NCBI RefSeq assembly: GCF_900103975.1
Contig: NZ_FNIR01000002.1
Coordinates: 186,001 to 250,000 of the forward strand
DNA from: Klenkia soli
GTDB taxonomy: Bacteria > Actinomycetota > Actinomycetes > Mycobacteriales > Geodermatophilaceae
Direction: 5' to 3'
DNA: 64,000 nt
Shown: piece by piece, positions 34,724 through 43,542 of the stretch
Layout: each line of letters begins with the position of its first letter
Position numbering within the stretch: position 1 is the stretch's first letter
Position numbers and translations under genes: made by a program
The notes under the pieces: model-generated
Told to the model about the DNA's origin: nothing
The model's database searches: none
What the model saw: the letters and a program-made list of their open reading frames with translations, nothing else

Positions 34724-34733
34724 CGCGGTGTCC

Positions 34734-35825
34734 TCACGATAGGGCGCGGCGGCCACGGACGAGCAGCCACAGCAGGTACGGGGCCCCGACGACGGCGGTC
34801 ACGATGCCGACCGGCAGGGCGACGGGCAGGACGGTGCGGGCGAGCAGGTCGGAACCGACCACCAGCACGGCGCCCAGCAGCGCCGAGGCCAGCAGCGGCG
34901 GGCGCGAGCCCCCCGCGAGCCGGACGGCGACCTGCGGGACGACGAGGGCGACGAACTGGATGGGTCCGGCTGCGGCCACCGAGACCGCGGCGAGCGCGAC
35001 CGCGACCAGCACGACCACGGCCTGGGCGGCCCCGACCCGGACGCCGAGCGCGCGGGCGGTGTCCTCGCCGAACTGCAGGACGCCGAGCTGCCGCGAGCAG
35101 GCCAGGGCGACCGGCACCAGGACCACCAGCACCAGGCCCAGCGGCCAGGCCTGGTCCCAGGTGCGGGCGTTCAGCGAGCCGGTCAGCCAGACCGTCGCGG
35201 CGGCGGCGTCGGTGATGGTCGACCGGGTGATCAACCAGTCGACGGCGGCGAACCCGACGGAGGAGAGCCCGACGCCCACGAGGACCAGCCGGTAGCCGTC
35301 GACCCCCTTGCGCCAGGCGAGGCCGAAGATCAGCAGTGCGGTGAGCAGCCCGCCGACGAGCGCGGCCACCGGCAGGCCGAGCCCGCCCAGCAGCTGGGCC
35401 GCCCCGCTGGTCCCGCCGCCGACGACGATCACCGCGACCGCCGCTGCCGAGGCGCCGGCGTTGATGCCCAGCGTGTCGGGGGAGGCCAGCGGGTTGCGGG
35501 CGAAGGTCTGGATCAGCGCCCCGGAGAGCCCCAGGGCCAGACCGACGAGGACGCCGACGACGATGCGCGGCGCCCGGAGCTGGGTGACGACGAACTGCTG
35601 GGTGGGGTCGCCGATGCCGACCAGCGTCCGCAGCACGTCGGCCAGCCCGATCGGGTAGTCGCCCCGGCCGAGGCTGACGGCGCTCACCAGCACCAGGGCG
35701 ACCAGCGCCACGACCGGGAGCAGCAGCTGGCGCGTGCGCACGACGCCCGAGACCGGGCCGATGCGCACGACCCGTCGGCGGTCGGTGCGGACACCCGGCC
35801 CGCGGGTGGTGATGGTGGTGCTCAC
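34734..35825 (-). CDS. Iron-siderophore ABC transporter permease (FecD type)
   Basis: A 363-residue FecCD-family membrane protein with about nine to ten helices and the conserved LRAPRIVVGVLVGLALGLSGALIQTFARNPLASPDTLGINAGAS segment. It heterodimerises with the upstream permease. The ATG overlaps the preceding stop by 4 nt. Confidence 0.93.
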   Translation of the reverse strand: MSTTITTRGPGVRTDRRRVVRIGPVSGVVRTRQLLLPVVALVALVLVSAVSLGRGDYPIGLADVLRTLVGIGDPTQQFVVTQLRAPRIVVGVLVGLALGLSGALIQTFARNPLASPDTLGINAGASAAAVAVIVVGGGTSGAAQLLGGLGLPVAALVGGLLTALLIFGLAWRKGVDGYRLVLVGVGLSSVGFAAVDWLITRSTITDAAAATVWLTGSLNARTWDQAWPLGLVLVVLVPVALACSRQLGVLQFGEDTARALGVRVGAAQAVVVLVAVALAAVSVAAAGPIQFVALVVPQVAVRLAGGSRPPLLASALLGAVLVVGSDLLARTVLPVALPVGIVTAVVGAPYLLWLLVRGRRALS

Positions 35826-36925
35826 AGGGCGGACAGCTTCCGGCGGCGGACCAGCGCGATGAAGAACGGGGCGCCGACCAGGGCCAGCACGATGCCGACC
35901 TGCAGCTCGCCGGGCCGTACGACGACCCGGCCCACGACGTCGGCCACCAGCAGCAGCACCACGCCGAGCAACCCGGAGTAGGGCACCAGCCAGCGGTGGT
36001 CGGGTCCGGTCACGGCGCGGGCGATGTGCGGGACGACGAGGCCCACGAAGCCGATCGGCCCGCAGGCCGCGGTGGCCGCACCGGTGAGCAGGGTGATCGA
36101 GGTGATGCCGACGACCCGGGCGAGCAGCACGTGCTGGCCCAGACCACGGGCGACGTCCTCACCCAGGCCGAGCAGGTTCAGCGCCGGCGCGTTGACCATC
36201 GCGAGGAGCAGCCCGACCGCGATGAACGGCAGCACCTGCCAGGCGATGGTGGCGTCCCGCCCGCTCAGCGAACCGACCACCCAGAACCGGAAGCTGTCCA
36301 GGGTCTGCTGGTCGCTGACCAGCACCGCCCGGACCAGTGCGTAGAGCAGGGCCGAGATGGCCGAACCGGCCAGCGCGAGGCTGACCGGGGTGGCGCCGCC
36401 GCGGCCGCTGGAACCGATGGCGAAGACCGCCACCGAGCCCAGCAGGGCGCCGGCGAAGGCGAACCAGACGTAGCCCGACGGGGTGGTGATGCCGAGCAGG
36501 AAGATCGCCCCGACGACGGCGGCCGAGGCGCCGGCGGCGACCCCGAGCAGCCCGGGGTCGCCCAGCGGGTTGCGGGTGTGGCCCTGCATCAGGGCGCCGG
36601 CCACCCCCAGCGAGAGCCCGACCAGGATGCCGAGCAGCGTGCGGGGGATGCGCAGCTCGCGGATGACCACGGCGTCGTCGCCGGTGAACCCCGGGTCGGT
36701 GAGCGCCTGCCAGACGGTGCCCAGCCCGATCGACCGGGTGCCGACGGCGATGCTCAGCGCGCAGGCCACCACCGCGAGAGCCAGCAGCAGCCACAGCCCG
36801 CCGATGCGGGTGGCCGGGCCGTGCAGCAGCCCGCGCCGGCGCTGCTCCTGCTGGGCCTGCGCCGCGAGCTCCACGTCGGTGCGCCGGGCGACGGCCGGCG
36901 GGGCCTGCGCGGTCCGCTCGGGCAC
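35822..36925 (-). CDS. Iron-siderophore ABC transporter permease (FecC type)
   Basis: A 367-residue FecCD permease with the parallel motif LRIPRTLLGILVGLSLGVAGALMQGHTRNPLGDPGLLGVAAGAS and the cytosolic GLGEDVARGLG loop that contacts the ATPase. About 40 hydrophilic residues precede the first helix. First gene of the operon, with an iron box 45 bp upstream of its ATG. Confidence 0.93.
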   Translation of the reverse strand: MPERTAQAPPAVARRTDVELAAQAQQEQRRRGLLHGPATRIGGLWLLLALAVVACALSIAVGTRSIGLGTVWQALTDPGFTGDDAVVIRELRIPRTLLGILVGLSLGVAGALMQGHTRNPLGDPGLLGVAAGASAAVVGAIFLLGITTPSGYVWFAFAGALLGSVAVFAIGSSGRGGATPVSLALAGSAISALLYALVRAVLVSDQQTLDSFRFWVVGSLSGRDATIAWQVLPFIAVGLLLAMVNAPALNLLGLGEDVARGLGQHVLLARVVGITSITLLTGAATAACGPIGFVGLVVPHIARAVTGPDHRWLVPYSGLLGVVLLLVADVVGRVVVRPGELQVGIVLALVGAPFFIALVRRRKLSAL

Positions 36926-36969
36926 GGGCGTCTCCTGGGCAGGCGGGCGGCGGCCCCGAGGGGGCCATG

Positions 36970-36988
36970 ATCGGTAAGCCTCACCTTA
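36970..36988 (-). promoter_or_regulatory. DtxR/IdeR iron box upstream of the permease operon
   Basis: On the minus strand TAAGGTGAGGCTTACCGAT, 14 of 19 consensus positions, 45 bp before the FecC-type permease ATG at 36925. It is the third iron box within 7.1 kb. Confidence 0.75.
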
Positions 36989-37049
36989 CCCGCCGCCCGT
37001 TCCGTGTCACCCCCGCCCGCCGCTCGACCCCGTGCCGGGTGGTGGCAGG

Positions 37050-37637
37050 TCAGGAGCGGTGCAGGCCGGCGACGACGAGGGCGGCGAGCTCGGCGTAGGC
37101 CGCGGCGTCGTCCAGGTCGGTGGCCGCGGCGATCCGGCCGGCGTGGATGGCCGACATGACCTCGGTGACCGCCGCCCCGACGAAGGAGGCGTGCGCCGGC
37201 CGCAGGGTGCCGGCTGCGACCCCCGCGCTGACCAGCTCCTGCACCCGCCGGGCCGCCGTGCGGGTGTTGCGGGCGTAGACCTCGGCCGCCGGCGGGAAGG
37301 CGGCCAGGTCGGCGAAGAAGGCGGGGCCGGCCGGGCGCAGCTGCTCGCTCACCGCCAGCAGGTAGGCCTCGATCCGGTCGCCGGCTCCGGCGGGTTCGGC
37401 GGCCCGCGACTCCACTGCCACCGTGGCCCGGGCGAAGAACCGGCGGACCGCGGCCACCACCAGCTGCTCCTTGCTGCCGGCCACGGCGTAGAGCGTGGAC
37501 TTGGAGCAGTGCAGCCGGCGGGCCAGCTCGTCGAGGGTGAACACGGCGAAGCCCTCGGCGAGGAACAGCTCGACCAGGTCGTCGAGCACCGCTTCGCGGC
37601 GCGCGGGTCCGCGGGTCGCCGCTCTGGCCGTCGTCAC
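37050..37637 (-). CDS. TetR-family transcriptional regulator
   Basis: A 195-residue repressor. The N-terminal HTH is FTLDELARRLHCSKSTLYAVAGSKEQLVVAAVRRFF, followed by a helical ligand domain. GTG 37637 lies 7 nt after TAGCCT (minus strand), a leaderless start; longer frames run into the divergent gene. It sits back to back with an acyl-CoA dehydrogenase across an inverted-repeat operator, so an acyl-CoA may be the inducer. Confidence 0.9.
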   Translation of the reverse strand: MTTARAATRGPARREAVLDDLVELFLAEGFAVFTLDELARRLHCSKSTLYAVAGSKEQLVVAAVRRFFARATVAVESRAAEPAGAGDRIEAYLLAVSEQLRPAGPAFFADLAAFPPAAEVYARNTRTAARRVQELVSAGVAAGTLRPAHASFVGAAVTEVMSAIHAGRIAAATDLDDAAAYAELAALVVAGLHRS

Positions 37638-37653
37638 GTCGTCCAGGCTATCT

Positions 37654-37683
37654 TCAGTACGGAACGCCGTCCTGCAGTACTGA
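37654..37683. promoter_or_regulatory. TetR operator candidate
   Basis: TCAGTAC (37654-37660) and GTACTGA (37677-37683) are perfect arms around GGAACGCCGTCC. The site covers the -35 zone of the leaderless tetR promoter and ends just before the acyl-CoA dehydrogenase ribosome site. Confidence 0.6.
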
Positions 37684-37698
37684 TGAGAGGTGCCCGTC

Positions 37699-38889
37699 AT
37701 GCCGGTCCAGCGTCTGGTCCCCACCCAGGAGGCCGCCGACCTCCTCGCCCTGACCCGGGAGATCGCGCAGGAGGAGCTGGCGCCGAAGGTGGCCGCCGCC
37801 GAGGCCGACGAGCAGTTCCCCCGCGAGGTCTTCCGCACCCTGGGCCGGGCCGGCCTGCTGGGCCTGCCCTACGGCGAGGAGTACGGCGGCGGCGGGCAGC
37901 CCTACGAGGTCTACCTGCAGGTGCTCGAGGAGATCGCCGCCGTCTGGGCCAGCGTCGGGGTGGGGGTCAGCGTGCACGGGCTGTCCTGCTTCGGCCTGGC
38001 CACGAAGGGCACCGACGAGCAGAAGCAGCGGTTGCTGCCGGACATGCTGGGCGGCGAGCTGCTGGGTGCCTACTGCCTCTCCGAGCCGCACGCCGGGTCC
38101 GACCCGGCCGCCATGCGCACGACCGCCGTCCGGGACGGCGACGCGTACGTGCTGACCGGCGAGAAGGCCTGGACCACCCACGGCGGGCAGGCCGACTTCT
38201 ACAAGGTCATGGCCCGCACGTCGGACCACCGCTCGCGCGGCATCTCCTGCTTCCTGGTGCCCGCCGACAGCGCGGGCCTGGTCGCCGACCCCGCCGAGCG
38301 GAAGATGGGCCTCACCGGCTCGACCACCGCGCTCATGCGCTTCGAGGGTGTGCGGGTCGACGCCGACCGACGCCTGGGCGACGAGGGCGAGGGGCTGCCC
38401 ATCGCGCTGGCCGGTCTGGACGCCGGCCGGCTGGGCATCGCCGCGGTCGCGGTCGGGCTGGCCCAGGGGGCGCTGGACGACGCGCTGGCCTACGCGAAGG
38501 AGCGCGAGACCTTCGGGGTGCCGATCATCGAGCACCAGGGTCTGGCCTTCGTGCTGGCCGACATGGCCGCCGCGGTCGAGACGGCCCGGGCCATGACGCT
38601 GCACGCCGCCCGGCTCAAGGACGCCGGCCTGCCGTACTCCCGGCAGGCGTCCATCGCCAAGCTGGTCGCGACCGACAACGCGATGAAGGTGACCACCGAC
38701 GCCGTCCAGGTGCTCGGCGGGTTCGGGTACACGCGCGACTTCCCGGTCGAGCGGTACATGCGCGAGGCCAAGGTCATGCAGATCTTCGAGGGCACCAACC
38801 AGATCCAGCGGCTGGTCATCAGCCGGGCGCTGGCCAAGGGCGGCGCGGTGTCCACGGCGGTGGCCCCGGCCGAGTTCGCCCTGGCCTGA
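37699..38889 (+). CDS. Acyl-CoA dehydrogenase
   Basis: A 396-residue flavoenzyme of fatty-acid or branched acyl-CoA oxidation. Motifs: CLSEPHAGSDPAAMRTTA, GEKAWTTHGGQADFY, TFGVPIIEHQGLAFVLADM, VQVLGGFGYTRDFPVERYMREAKVMQIFEGTNQIQRLVISR. The ATG at 37699 is preferred over the GTG at 37690, since GAGAGG at 37685-37690 is then spaced 8 nt. Likely repressed by the divergent TetR protein. Confidence 0.93.
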   Translation: MPVQRLVPTQEAADLLALTREIAQEELAPKVAAAEADEQFPREVFRTLGRAGLLGLPYGEEYGGGGQPYEVYLQVLEEIAAVWASVGVGVSVHGLSCFGLATKGTDEQKQRLLPDMLGGELLGAYCLSEPHAGSDPAAMRTTAVRDGDAYVLTGEKAWTTHGGQADFYKVMARTSDHRSRGISCFLVPADSAGLVADPAERKMGLTGSTTALMRFEGVRVDADRRLGDEGEGLPIALAGLDAGRLGIAAVAVGLAQGALDDALAYAKERETFGVPIIEHQGLAFVLADMAAAVETARAMTLHAARLKDAGLPYSRQASIAKLVATDNAMKVTTDAVQVLGGFGYTRDFPVERYMREAKVMQIFEGTNQIQRLVISRALAKGGAVSTAVAPAEFALA

Positions 38890-38918
38890 GGCCCCGTCGC
38901 GGGCCTAGCGTGGCGGCC

Positions 38919-39188
38919 ATGTGCCGCAACATCAGGGTCCTGCACAACCTCGCTCCGGCCACGACCCCCGACGAGGTCGACGCCGCCGCGCTGCAGTTCG
39001 TGCGCAAGGTCAGCGGGTCGGTCAAGCCGTCGCAGGCCAACCAGGAGGCCTTCGACCGGGCGGTGGCGGAGATCGCGCACGCGACCAGGCACCTGCTCGA
39101 GGACCTCACCACCAGCGCCCCGCCGCGCGACCGCGAGGTGCTGGCCGCGCGCGCCCGCGAGAAGGCCGCCGCCCGCTACGCCAGGTAG
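38919..39188 (+). CDS. DUF2277 protein
   Basis: An 89-residue protein beginning MCRNIRVLHNLAPATT with AALQFVRKVSGSVKPSQANQEAFDRAV, matching DUF2277, a short family common in actinobacteria with no assigned role. The ATG lies 7 nt after TAGCGT (38906-38911), so the message is leaderless. The cysteine at position 2 is conserved in the family as I recall it. Confidence 0.88.
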   Translation: MCRNIRVLHNLAPATTPDEVDAAALQFVRKVSGSVKPSQANQEAFDRAVAEIAHATRHLLEDLTTSAPPRDREVLAARAREKAAARYAR

Positions 39189-39206
39189 CGGACGGCGGCC
39201 GTCCCG

Positions 39207-40328
39207 TCAGTCGAAGACGATGACGCCGCGGATGTTCTTGCCGTCGTGCATGTCCTTGTAGGCCTCGGTGACCTGGTCGAGGGTGTACTCCTTGGTGATC
39301 AGCTCGTCGAGCTTGAGCTGACCGGCCTGGTACATGCGCAGCAGCTTCGGGATGTCCGAGTGCGGCGACTGGGCACCGATGATCGCGCCCTGCAGCCGCT
39401 TCTGCATCAGGGTCAGGTCGAACATCGAGATCGGGGCCATGTCGGTCATGGCGCCCAGCCCGGTGGCCACCACGGTGCCGCCCTTGCGGATCGAGGCGAG
39501 GCCCTGGGCCGGGTGCTCCGGCTTCAGCACACCGACGGTGATCAGGCAGACGTCGGCGCCCTGGCCCTGGGTGATCGACTGGGCGAACTCGGTGGCCTGC
39601 TCCATGTTCTCGAACACGTCGGTGGCGCCGAACTCCTGCGCCATCTCGCGCTTGAACGGGACCGGGTCGACGGCGATGACGTTCGTCGCGCCGGCGTGCG
39701 CCGCACCCTGGACGGCGTTGATGCCGATGCCGCCGATGCCCATGACGATCACGACGTCACCGGGCTTCACCCCGCCGGCCTTGACCGCGGTGCCGAACCC
39801 GGTGGGCACCCCGCAGCCGACCAGGGCGGCGGACTTGAGCGGGATGTCCTTGTCGATCTTGATGACGGAGGCGACGTCGGCGGTCGTGTACTCGGAGAAG
39901 GTCGAGATGCCGCACATCTGGCCGACGTTCTCGCCGTCGAGCTTCATGCGGAAGTCCTCGGCGTCGTCGGCGCGCGAGCCGACGAGCAGCAGGGCGCCCT
40001 TGTCGCAGAGGTTGAAGTCGCCGCGGCGACAGGCCATGCACTGACCGCAGGAGGGGACGAAGGAGAAGACGACGTGGTCGCCCTCCTCGAACCCGGGGGT
40101 GTCCGGGCCGACCTTGGTGACGACGCCGGAGCCCTCGTGACCGCCGCAGAAGGGGTAGGTCATGACCTGGAGGTCGCCGGTCTGCAGGTGGTCGTCGGAG
40201 TGGCACAGGCCCGACGCGGCCAGCTTGACCTGGACCTCGCCCTTGCGCGGGTCGTCGAGCTCGAGGGTGACGGTCTCGTACTCGCCGGGGGACTGACGGA
40301 TGATCGAGGCGCGGGTGGTGGTGGGCAT
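39207..40328 (-). CDS. NDMA-dependent (mycofactocin-type) alcohol dehydrogenase
   Basis: A 373-residue zinc dehydrogenase. Catalytic zinc ligands are in GLCHSDDHL and CGGHEGSG, structural zinc cysteines in CGQCMACRRGDFNLC, and the cofactor fold in VIVMGIGGIGINAVQGAAHAGA. It resembles actinobacterial enzymes whose NAD is tightly bound and which need an external electron carrier (NDMA in vitro, mycofactocin in vivo). ATG 40328 with AGGAG upstream. No mycofactocin genes are in the window. Confidence 0.85.
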   Translation of the reverse strand: MPTTTRASIIRQSPGEYETVTLELDDPRKGEVQVKLAASGLCHSDDHLQTGDLQVMTYPFCGGHEGSGVVTKVGPDTPGFEEGDHVVFSFVPSCGQCMACRRGDFNLCDKGALLLVGSRADDAEDFRMKLDGENVGQMCGISTFSEYTTADVASVIKIDKDIPLKSAALVGCGVPTGFGTAVKAGGVKPGDVVIVMGIGGIGINAVQGAAHAGATNVIAVDPVPFKREMAQEFGATDVFENMEQATEFAQSITQGQGADVCLITVGVLKPEHPAQGLASIRKGGTVVATGLGAMTDMAPISMFDLTLMQKRLQGAIIGAQSPHSDIPKLLRMYQAGQLKLDELITKEYTLDQVTEAYKDMHDGKNIRGVIVFD

Positions 40329-40407
40329 CGTTGCTCCTGCTTCGCTCGGCCTGGTGGCACCGGGTGTCAGGTGCCGATGTGACCATAAACGCATTCGTTG
40401 ACCTGTG

Positions 40408-40421
40408 GTGACCCCGGTCAC
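40408..40421. promoter_or_regulatory. Palindromic site upstream of the NDMA-type ADH
   Basis: GTGACCCCGGTCAC has 6-bp perfect arms, 80 bp upstream of the ADH ATG. A further GTGACC half-site occurs near 40378. A regulator of the dehydrogenase could bind here; none is encoded nearby. Confidence 0.35.
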
Positions 40422-40454
40422 GCTGGACATCTGCTGTGCAACGTCCCGCAACCC

Positions 40455-41195
40455 CTACAGGCCGCCGGCCACCCGCAGGACGGTGCCGCTGACGTAGCCC
40501 GCGTCGGGGCCCAGCAGCCAGACGACGGCGGGGGCGATCTCGTCGGGTTCCCCGGGGCGGCCCATGGGCACCCGGGCGGTCACGCGGTCCAGCCGACCGG
40601 CGTCCCCGGCACCGGCGTGGATGCCGGTGCGTACCAGCCCCGGCGCGACGCCGTTCACCCGCACACCGCTCGCGGCCAGCTCCTTCGCCAACCCGACCAC
40701 CAGGGCGTCGACCCCGGCCTTGGCCGCGGCGTAGTGCACGTACTCGTGGGCCGACCCCAGGGTGGCCGCCGAGGACGACACGCAGACGATCGCCCCGCCG
40801 GCCCCGCCCCGGTCGGTGGACATGACCTGCGCGGCCCGCCGGCAGCAGAGCACGGCGCCCAGCAGGTTGACGTCCAGCACGGTGCGGACGACGTCCACCG
40901 GGGTGTCGGCCAGGTCGCCGAGGTGGGCGGTGAGGCCCGCGTTGGCCACCAGCCCGGTCGGGGTGCCCAGCTCGGTGTCGAACAGCCGGTCGACGTCGTC
41001 CGGCTCGGCGACGTCGGCTCGCGCCGCGACGGCCCGGACGCCCGCGGACTCGGCGTCGGCGACCACCCGGGCAGCGGCGTCGGCGTCGGCGCGGTAGCCC
41101 ACGACCACGTCGTGCCCGGCGCGGGCGAGGGCGGCGACGGTGGCCGCCCCGATCCCGCGGCTCCCCCCGGTGACGACGGTGAGCGGTGCGGGCAC
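40455..41195 (-). CDS. SDR-family oxidoreductase
   Basis: A 246-residue short-chain dehydrogenase: cofactor motif TGGSRGIG, NAG motif in LVANAGL, and active-site Ser (CVSSSAAT), Tyr and Lys (HYAAAKAG). It ends in GYVSGTVLRVAGG, as in FabG/glucose-dehydrogenase-like members. NAD(P)-dependent oxidation of a hydroxyl is expected; the substrate is unknown. The GTG at 41195 places the Rossmann turn at residue 9. Confidence 0.9.
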   Translation of the reverse strand: MPAPLTVVTGGSRGIGAATVAALARAGHDVVVGYRADADAAARVVADAESAGVRAVAARADVAEPDDVDRLFDTELGTPTGLVANAGLTAHLGDLADTPVDVVRTVLDVNLLGAVLCCRRAAQVMSTDRGGAGGAIVCVSSSAATLGSAHEYVHYAAAKAGVDALVVGLAKELAASGVRVNGVAPGLVRTGIHAGAGDAGRLDRVTARVPMGRPGEPDEIAPAVVWLLGPDAGYVSGTVLRVAGGL

Positions 41196-41218
41196 GGCGC
41201 CATGGTGCCCGACGCAGC

Positions 41219-41248
41219 GCGGCCCCGGTTCCGAGGAACCGGGGCCGC
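41219..41248 (-). terminator. Terminator hairpin after the mannitol-type PTS gene
   Basis: GCGGCCCCGGTTCC, GA, then its perfect complement: a 14-bp stem with a 2-nt gap, 21 bp beyond the PTS stop codon. There is no T-run, as is usual for GC-rich actinobacterial terminators. Confidence 0.75.
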
Positions 41249-41268
41249 GGTGGTGCGGGTGCTGCGGA

Positions 41269-43278
41269 TCAGGCGGGCTGCATGGCCCCCAGGACGGCGA
41301 GGACGTCGTCGGCACTGCGGGCCGCCGACAGGCGCGCGACCTGCGACTCGTCGGTGAAGATCTCGGCGATCCGGCCGAGCAGCTTCAGGTGGTCGTCGCC
41401 GGCGCCGGCGATGCCGATCACGAACTCGACCGGCTTGCCGTTCCAGTCGACCTGCTGCGGGAACCGGACGAAGGAGATCGCCGACCGCCGGATGGCGCCC
41501 TTGGCCTCGTTCGTGCCGTGCGGGATGGCCAGCAGGTTGCCCATGTAGGTCGACACCGAGGTCTCCCGCTCGTGCATGGCCTGCACGTAGGAGGACTCGA
41601 CGGCGCCGGCGGCGACCAGCAGCTCACCGGCCCGGGTGATGGCGTCGTCCCGGCTGCCGCTGGCGTCCAGGACGATCGACTCGCGGGCCAGCAGGCCGCT
41701 GTCGACACCGCCGCCGGCAGCCGCCGGGGCCGATGCGCCGGCTCCGGCGCCGTTCTGCTGCTGGAGCAGGTCGACGATCTCGTCGTAGCGCGGGCTGGAC
41801 ATGAAGTTCTCGACCGAGACGTGGGTCGCGGAGGGGGTCTTCTGCCGGGCCCGGTCGGTGAGGTCCTGGTGGCTGACCACCAGGTCGACGTCGTCGGTCA
41901 GGTTGCTGATGGCCTTGTTCACCACGGTGACGTCGGTGAAGCCGGCGCCGTGCACCTTCTTGCGCAGCACCGAGGCGCCCATGGCCGAGGAGCCCATGCC
42001 GGCGTCGCAGGCGAACACGATCGACCGGATCGGGCCGGAAGCAGCCGCACCGGAGCCGGCGAGCATGCCCGACACCGAGGACTTCTTGCCCTTGTTGGCC
42101 TCCATCTGCGCGGTGGCCGCGGCCAGGTCGCCGTCGTCCGTGCTCTTGTCGATCTTGAGCAGGAAGGACGCGACCAGGAAGCAGACGCCGGCGGCGACGA
42201 CCACCGAGGCGGTGACGCCCAGCAGGCTGCTCGGCGGCGAGGAGGCCCAGACGGCGATGATCGAACCGGGCGAGGCCGGGGAGCGCAGGCCCGAGCCGAA
42301 CGCGACGTTGGTGGCCACGCCGGCCATGCCGCCCAGGATCACCGCGGCGATCAGCTTCGGCTTGGCCAGCACGTACGGGAAGTAGATCTCGTGGATGCCG
42401 CCGATGAACTGGATCAGGATCGCGCCGGGGGCCGAGGACTTCGCCGCGCCGCGGCCGAAGACCGCGAACGCCAGCAGCAGGCCCAGGCCCGGGCCGGGGT
42501 TGGCCTCGAGCAGGAACAGGATCGACTTGCCGTCGGTCTGCGCCGCGGTGGTGCCCAGCGGGGTCAGGATGCCCTGGTTGATGGCGTTGTTCAGGAAGAG
42601 GATCTTGGCCGGCTCGATGAAGATCGAGGTCAGCGGCAGCAGGTTCCGCTCGACCAGGAAGTCGACGACGTTGCTGGCCAGGTTGCTGAAGCCCTGCACG
42701 AACGGCCCGGCGACGACGAAGCCGACGACGGCCAGGATGCCGCCCCAGATGCCGGCGGAGAAGTTGTTGACCAGCATCTCGAAGCCGGGGCGGATCTTGT
42801 GCGCCCAGAGCGCGTCGAGCTTCTTCATCGACCAGCCGCCGAGCGGGCCCATGACCATGGCGCCCAGGAACATCGGGACGCTGGCGCCGGTGATGGCACC
42901 CATGGTGGCGATGGCACCGACCACGCCGCCGCGCAGCGAGTCGTTGTACATCATCCGGCCGCCGGTGTAGCCGATCAGCAGCGGCAGCAGGTAGGTGATC
43001 ATCGGGCCGACGATCCCGACGTTGCCGTTCGCGTCGAGGAGGACGCCGTCGGCGTCCTTCCACCCGCCGAGCACCGAGACGAAGCCGTAGCCGCCGTCGT
43101 AGCCGAAGGCGTCGCCGATGAGCTTCACCCAGCCGGTCTGGATGAACAGGGCGGTGATCAAGCCCCAGGCGATGAACGCGCCGATGTTGGGCAGCACCAT
43201 GTTGGAGAGGAACGTGCCGAAGCGCTGCACGTGCAGCCGGGCACCACCGCGGGAGGCGGTCTCTGTCGAGCTGGCCAT
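41269..43278 (-). CDS. mtlA: PTS transporter subunit IICBA, mannitol type
   Basis: A 669-residue fusion that imports and phosphorylates a hexitol. The EIIC membrane domain covers about residues 1-345 (SNMVLPNIGAFIAWGLITALF near the start). EIIB has its phosphocysteine in IVFACDAGMGSSAMG, and EIIA its phosphohistidine in LLAIPHGTNEAKG. Domain order and the EIIC sequence fit the mannitol family; fructose is less likely. ATG 43278. It is divergent from a polyol-type dehydrogenase, which fits a polyol import and oxidation pair. Confidence 0.9.
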   Translation of the reverse strand: MASSTETASRGGARLHVQRFGTFLSNMVLPNIGAFIAWGLITALFIQTGWVKLIGDAFGYDGGYGFVSVLGGWKDADGVLLDANGNVGIVGPMITYLLPLLIGYTGGRMMYNDSLRGGVVGAIATMGAITGASVPMFLGAMVMGPLGGWSMKKLDALWAHKIRPGFEMLVNNFSAGIWGGILAVVGFVVAGPFVQGFSNLASNVVDFLVERNLLPLTSIFIEPAKILFLNNAINQGILTPLGTTAAQTDGKSILFLLEANPGPGLGLLLAFAVFGRGAAKSSAPGAILIQFIGGIHEIYFPYVLAKPKLIAAVILGGMAGVATNVAFGSGLRSPASPGSIIAVWASSPPSSLLGVTASVVVAAGVCFLVASFLLKIDKSTDDGDLAAATAQMEANKGKKSSVSGMLAGSGAAASGPIRSIVFACDAGMGSSAMGASVLRKKVHGAGFTDVTVVNKAISNLTDDVDLVVSHQDLTDRARQKTPSATHVSVENFMSSPRYDEIVDLLQQQNGAGAGASAPAAAGGGVDSGLLARESIVLDASGSRDDAITRAGELLVAAGAVESSYVQAMHERETSVSTYMGNLLAIPHGTNEAKGAIRRSAISFVRFPQQVDWNGKPVEFVIGIAGAGDDHLKLLGRIAEIFTDESQVARLSAARSADDVLAVLGAMQPA

Positions 43279-43349
43279 CGAGGACCTTCTTCTGGACGGG
43301 GGCCGCACCCGGTAGCGGGACGGCTGTGGAACGGATCGTAGGCACAGTC

Positions 43350-43365
43350 TGTGACAGCTGTCACG
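43350..43365. promoter_or_regulatory. CRP/GlxR-like site in the PTS-dehydrogenase divergent region
   Basis: TGTGACAGCTGTCACG fits TGTGA-N6-TCACA at nine of ten fixed bases and contains a 14-bp perfect palindrome. It points to cAMP-CRP-type carbon control. Confidence 0.65.
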
Positions 43366-43381
43366 AATCTGTGAATCAGTT

Positions 43382-43408
43382 TGTATACGCCGTTTCGCGC
43401 CCGGTCAA
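43382..43408 (-). promoter_or_regulatory. SigA-like promoter of mtlA
   Basis: On the minus strand TTGACC (43403-43408) and TATACA (43382-43387) are 15 nt apart; a -10 register shifted by two bases gives 17 nt. The CRP-like site at 43350-43365 would fall just downstream of the start of transcription, suggesting repression. Confidence 0.45.
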
Positions 43409-43542
43409 GCCCTCTTCGGGCACCAGTGCGGGCCCGGATGCGTACGATTCGATGCAAGAGCTGCCGCTACTAGGGTGATCCCGGGCACAGCCGGGCGATC
43501 CAGGACGGCGGACGCCGACCCACCAGCACCCGTGGAGGACAC

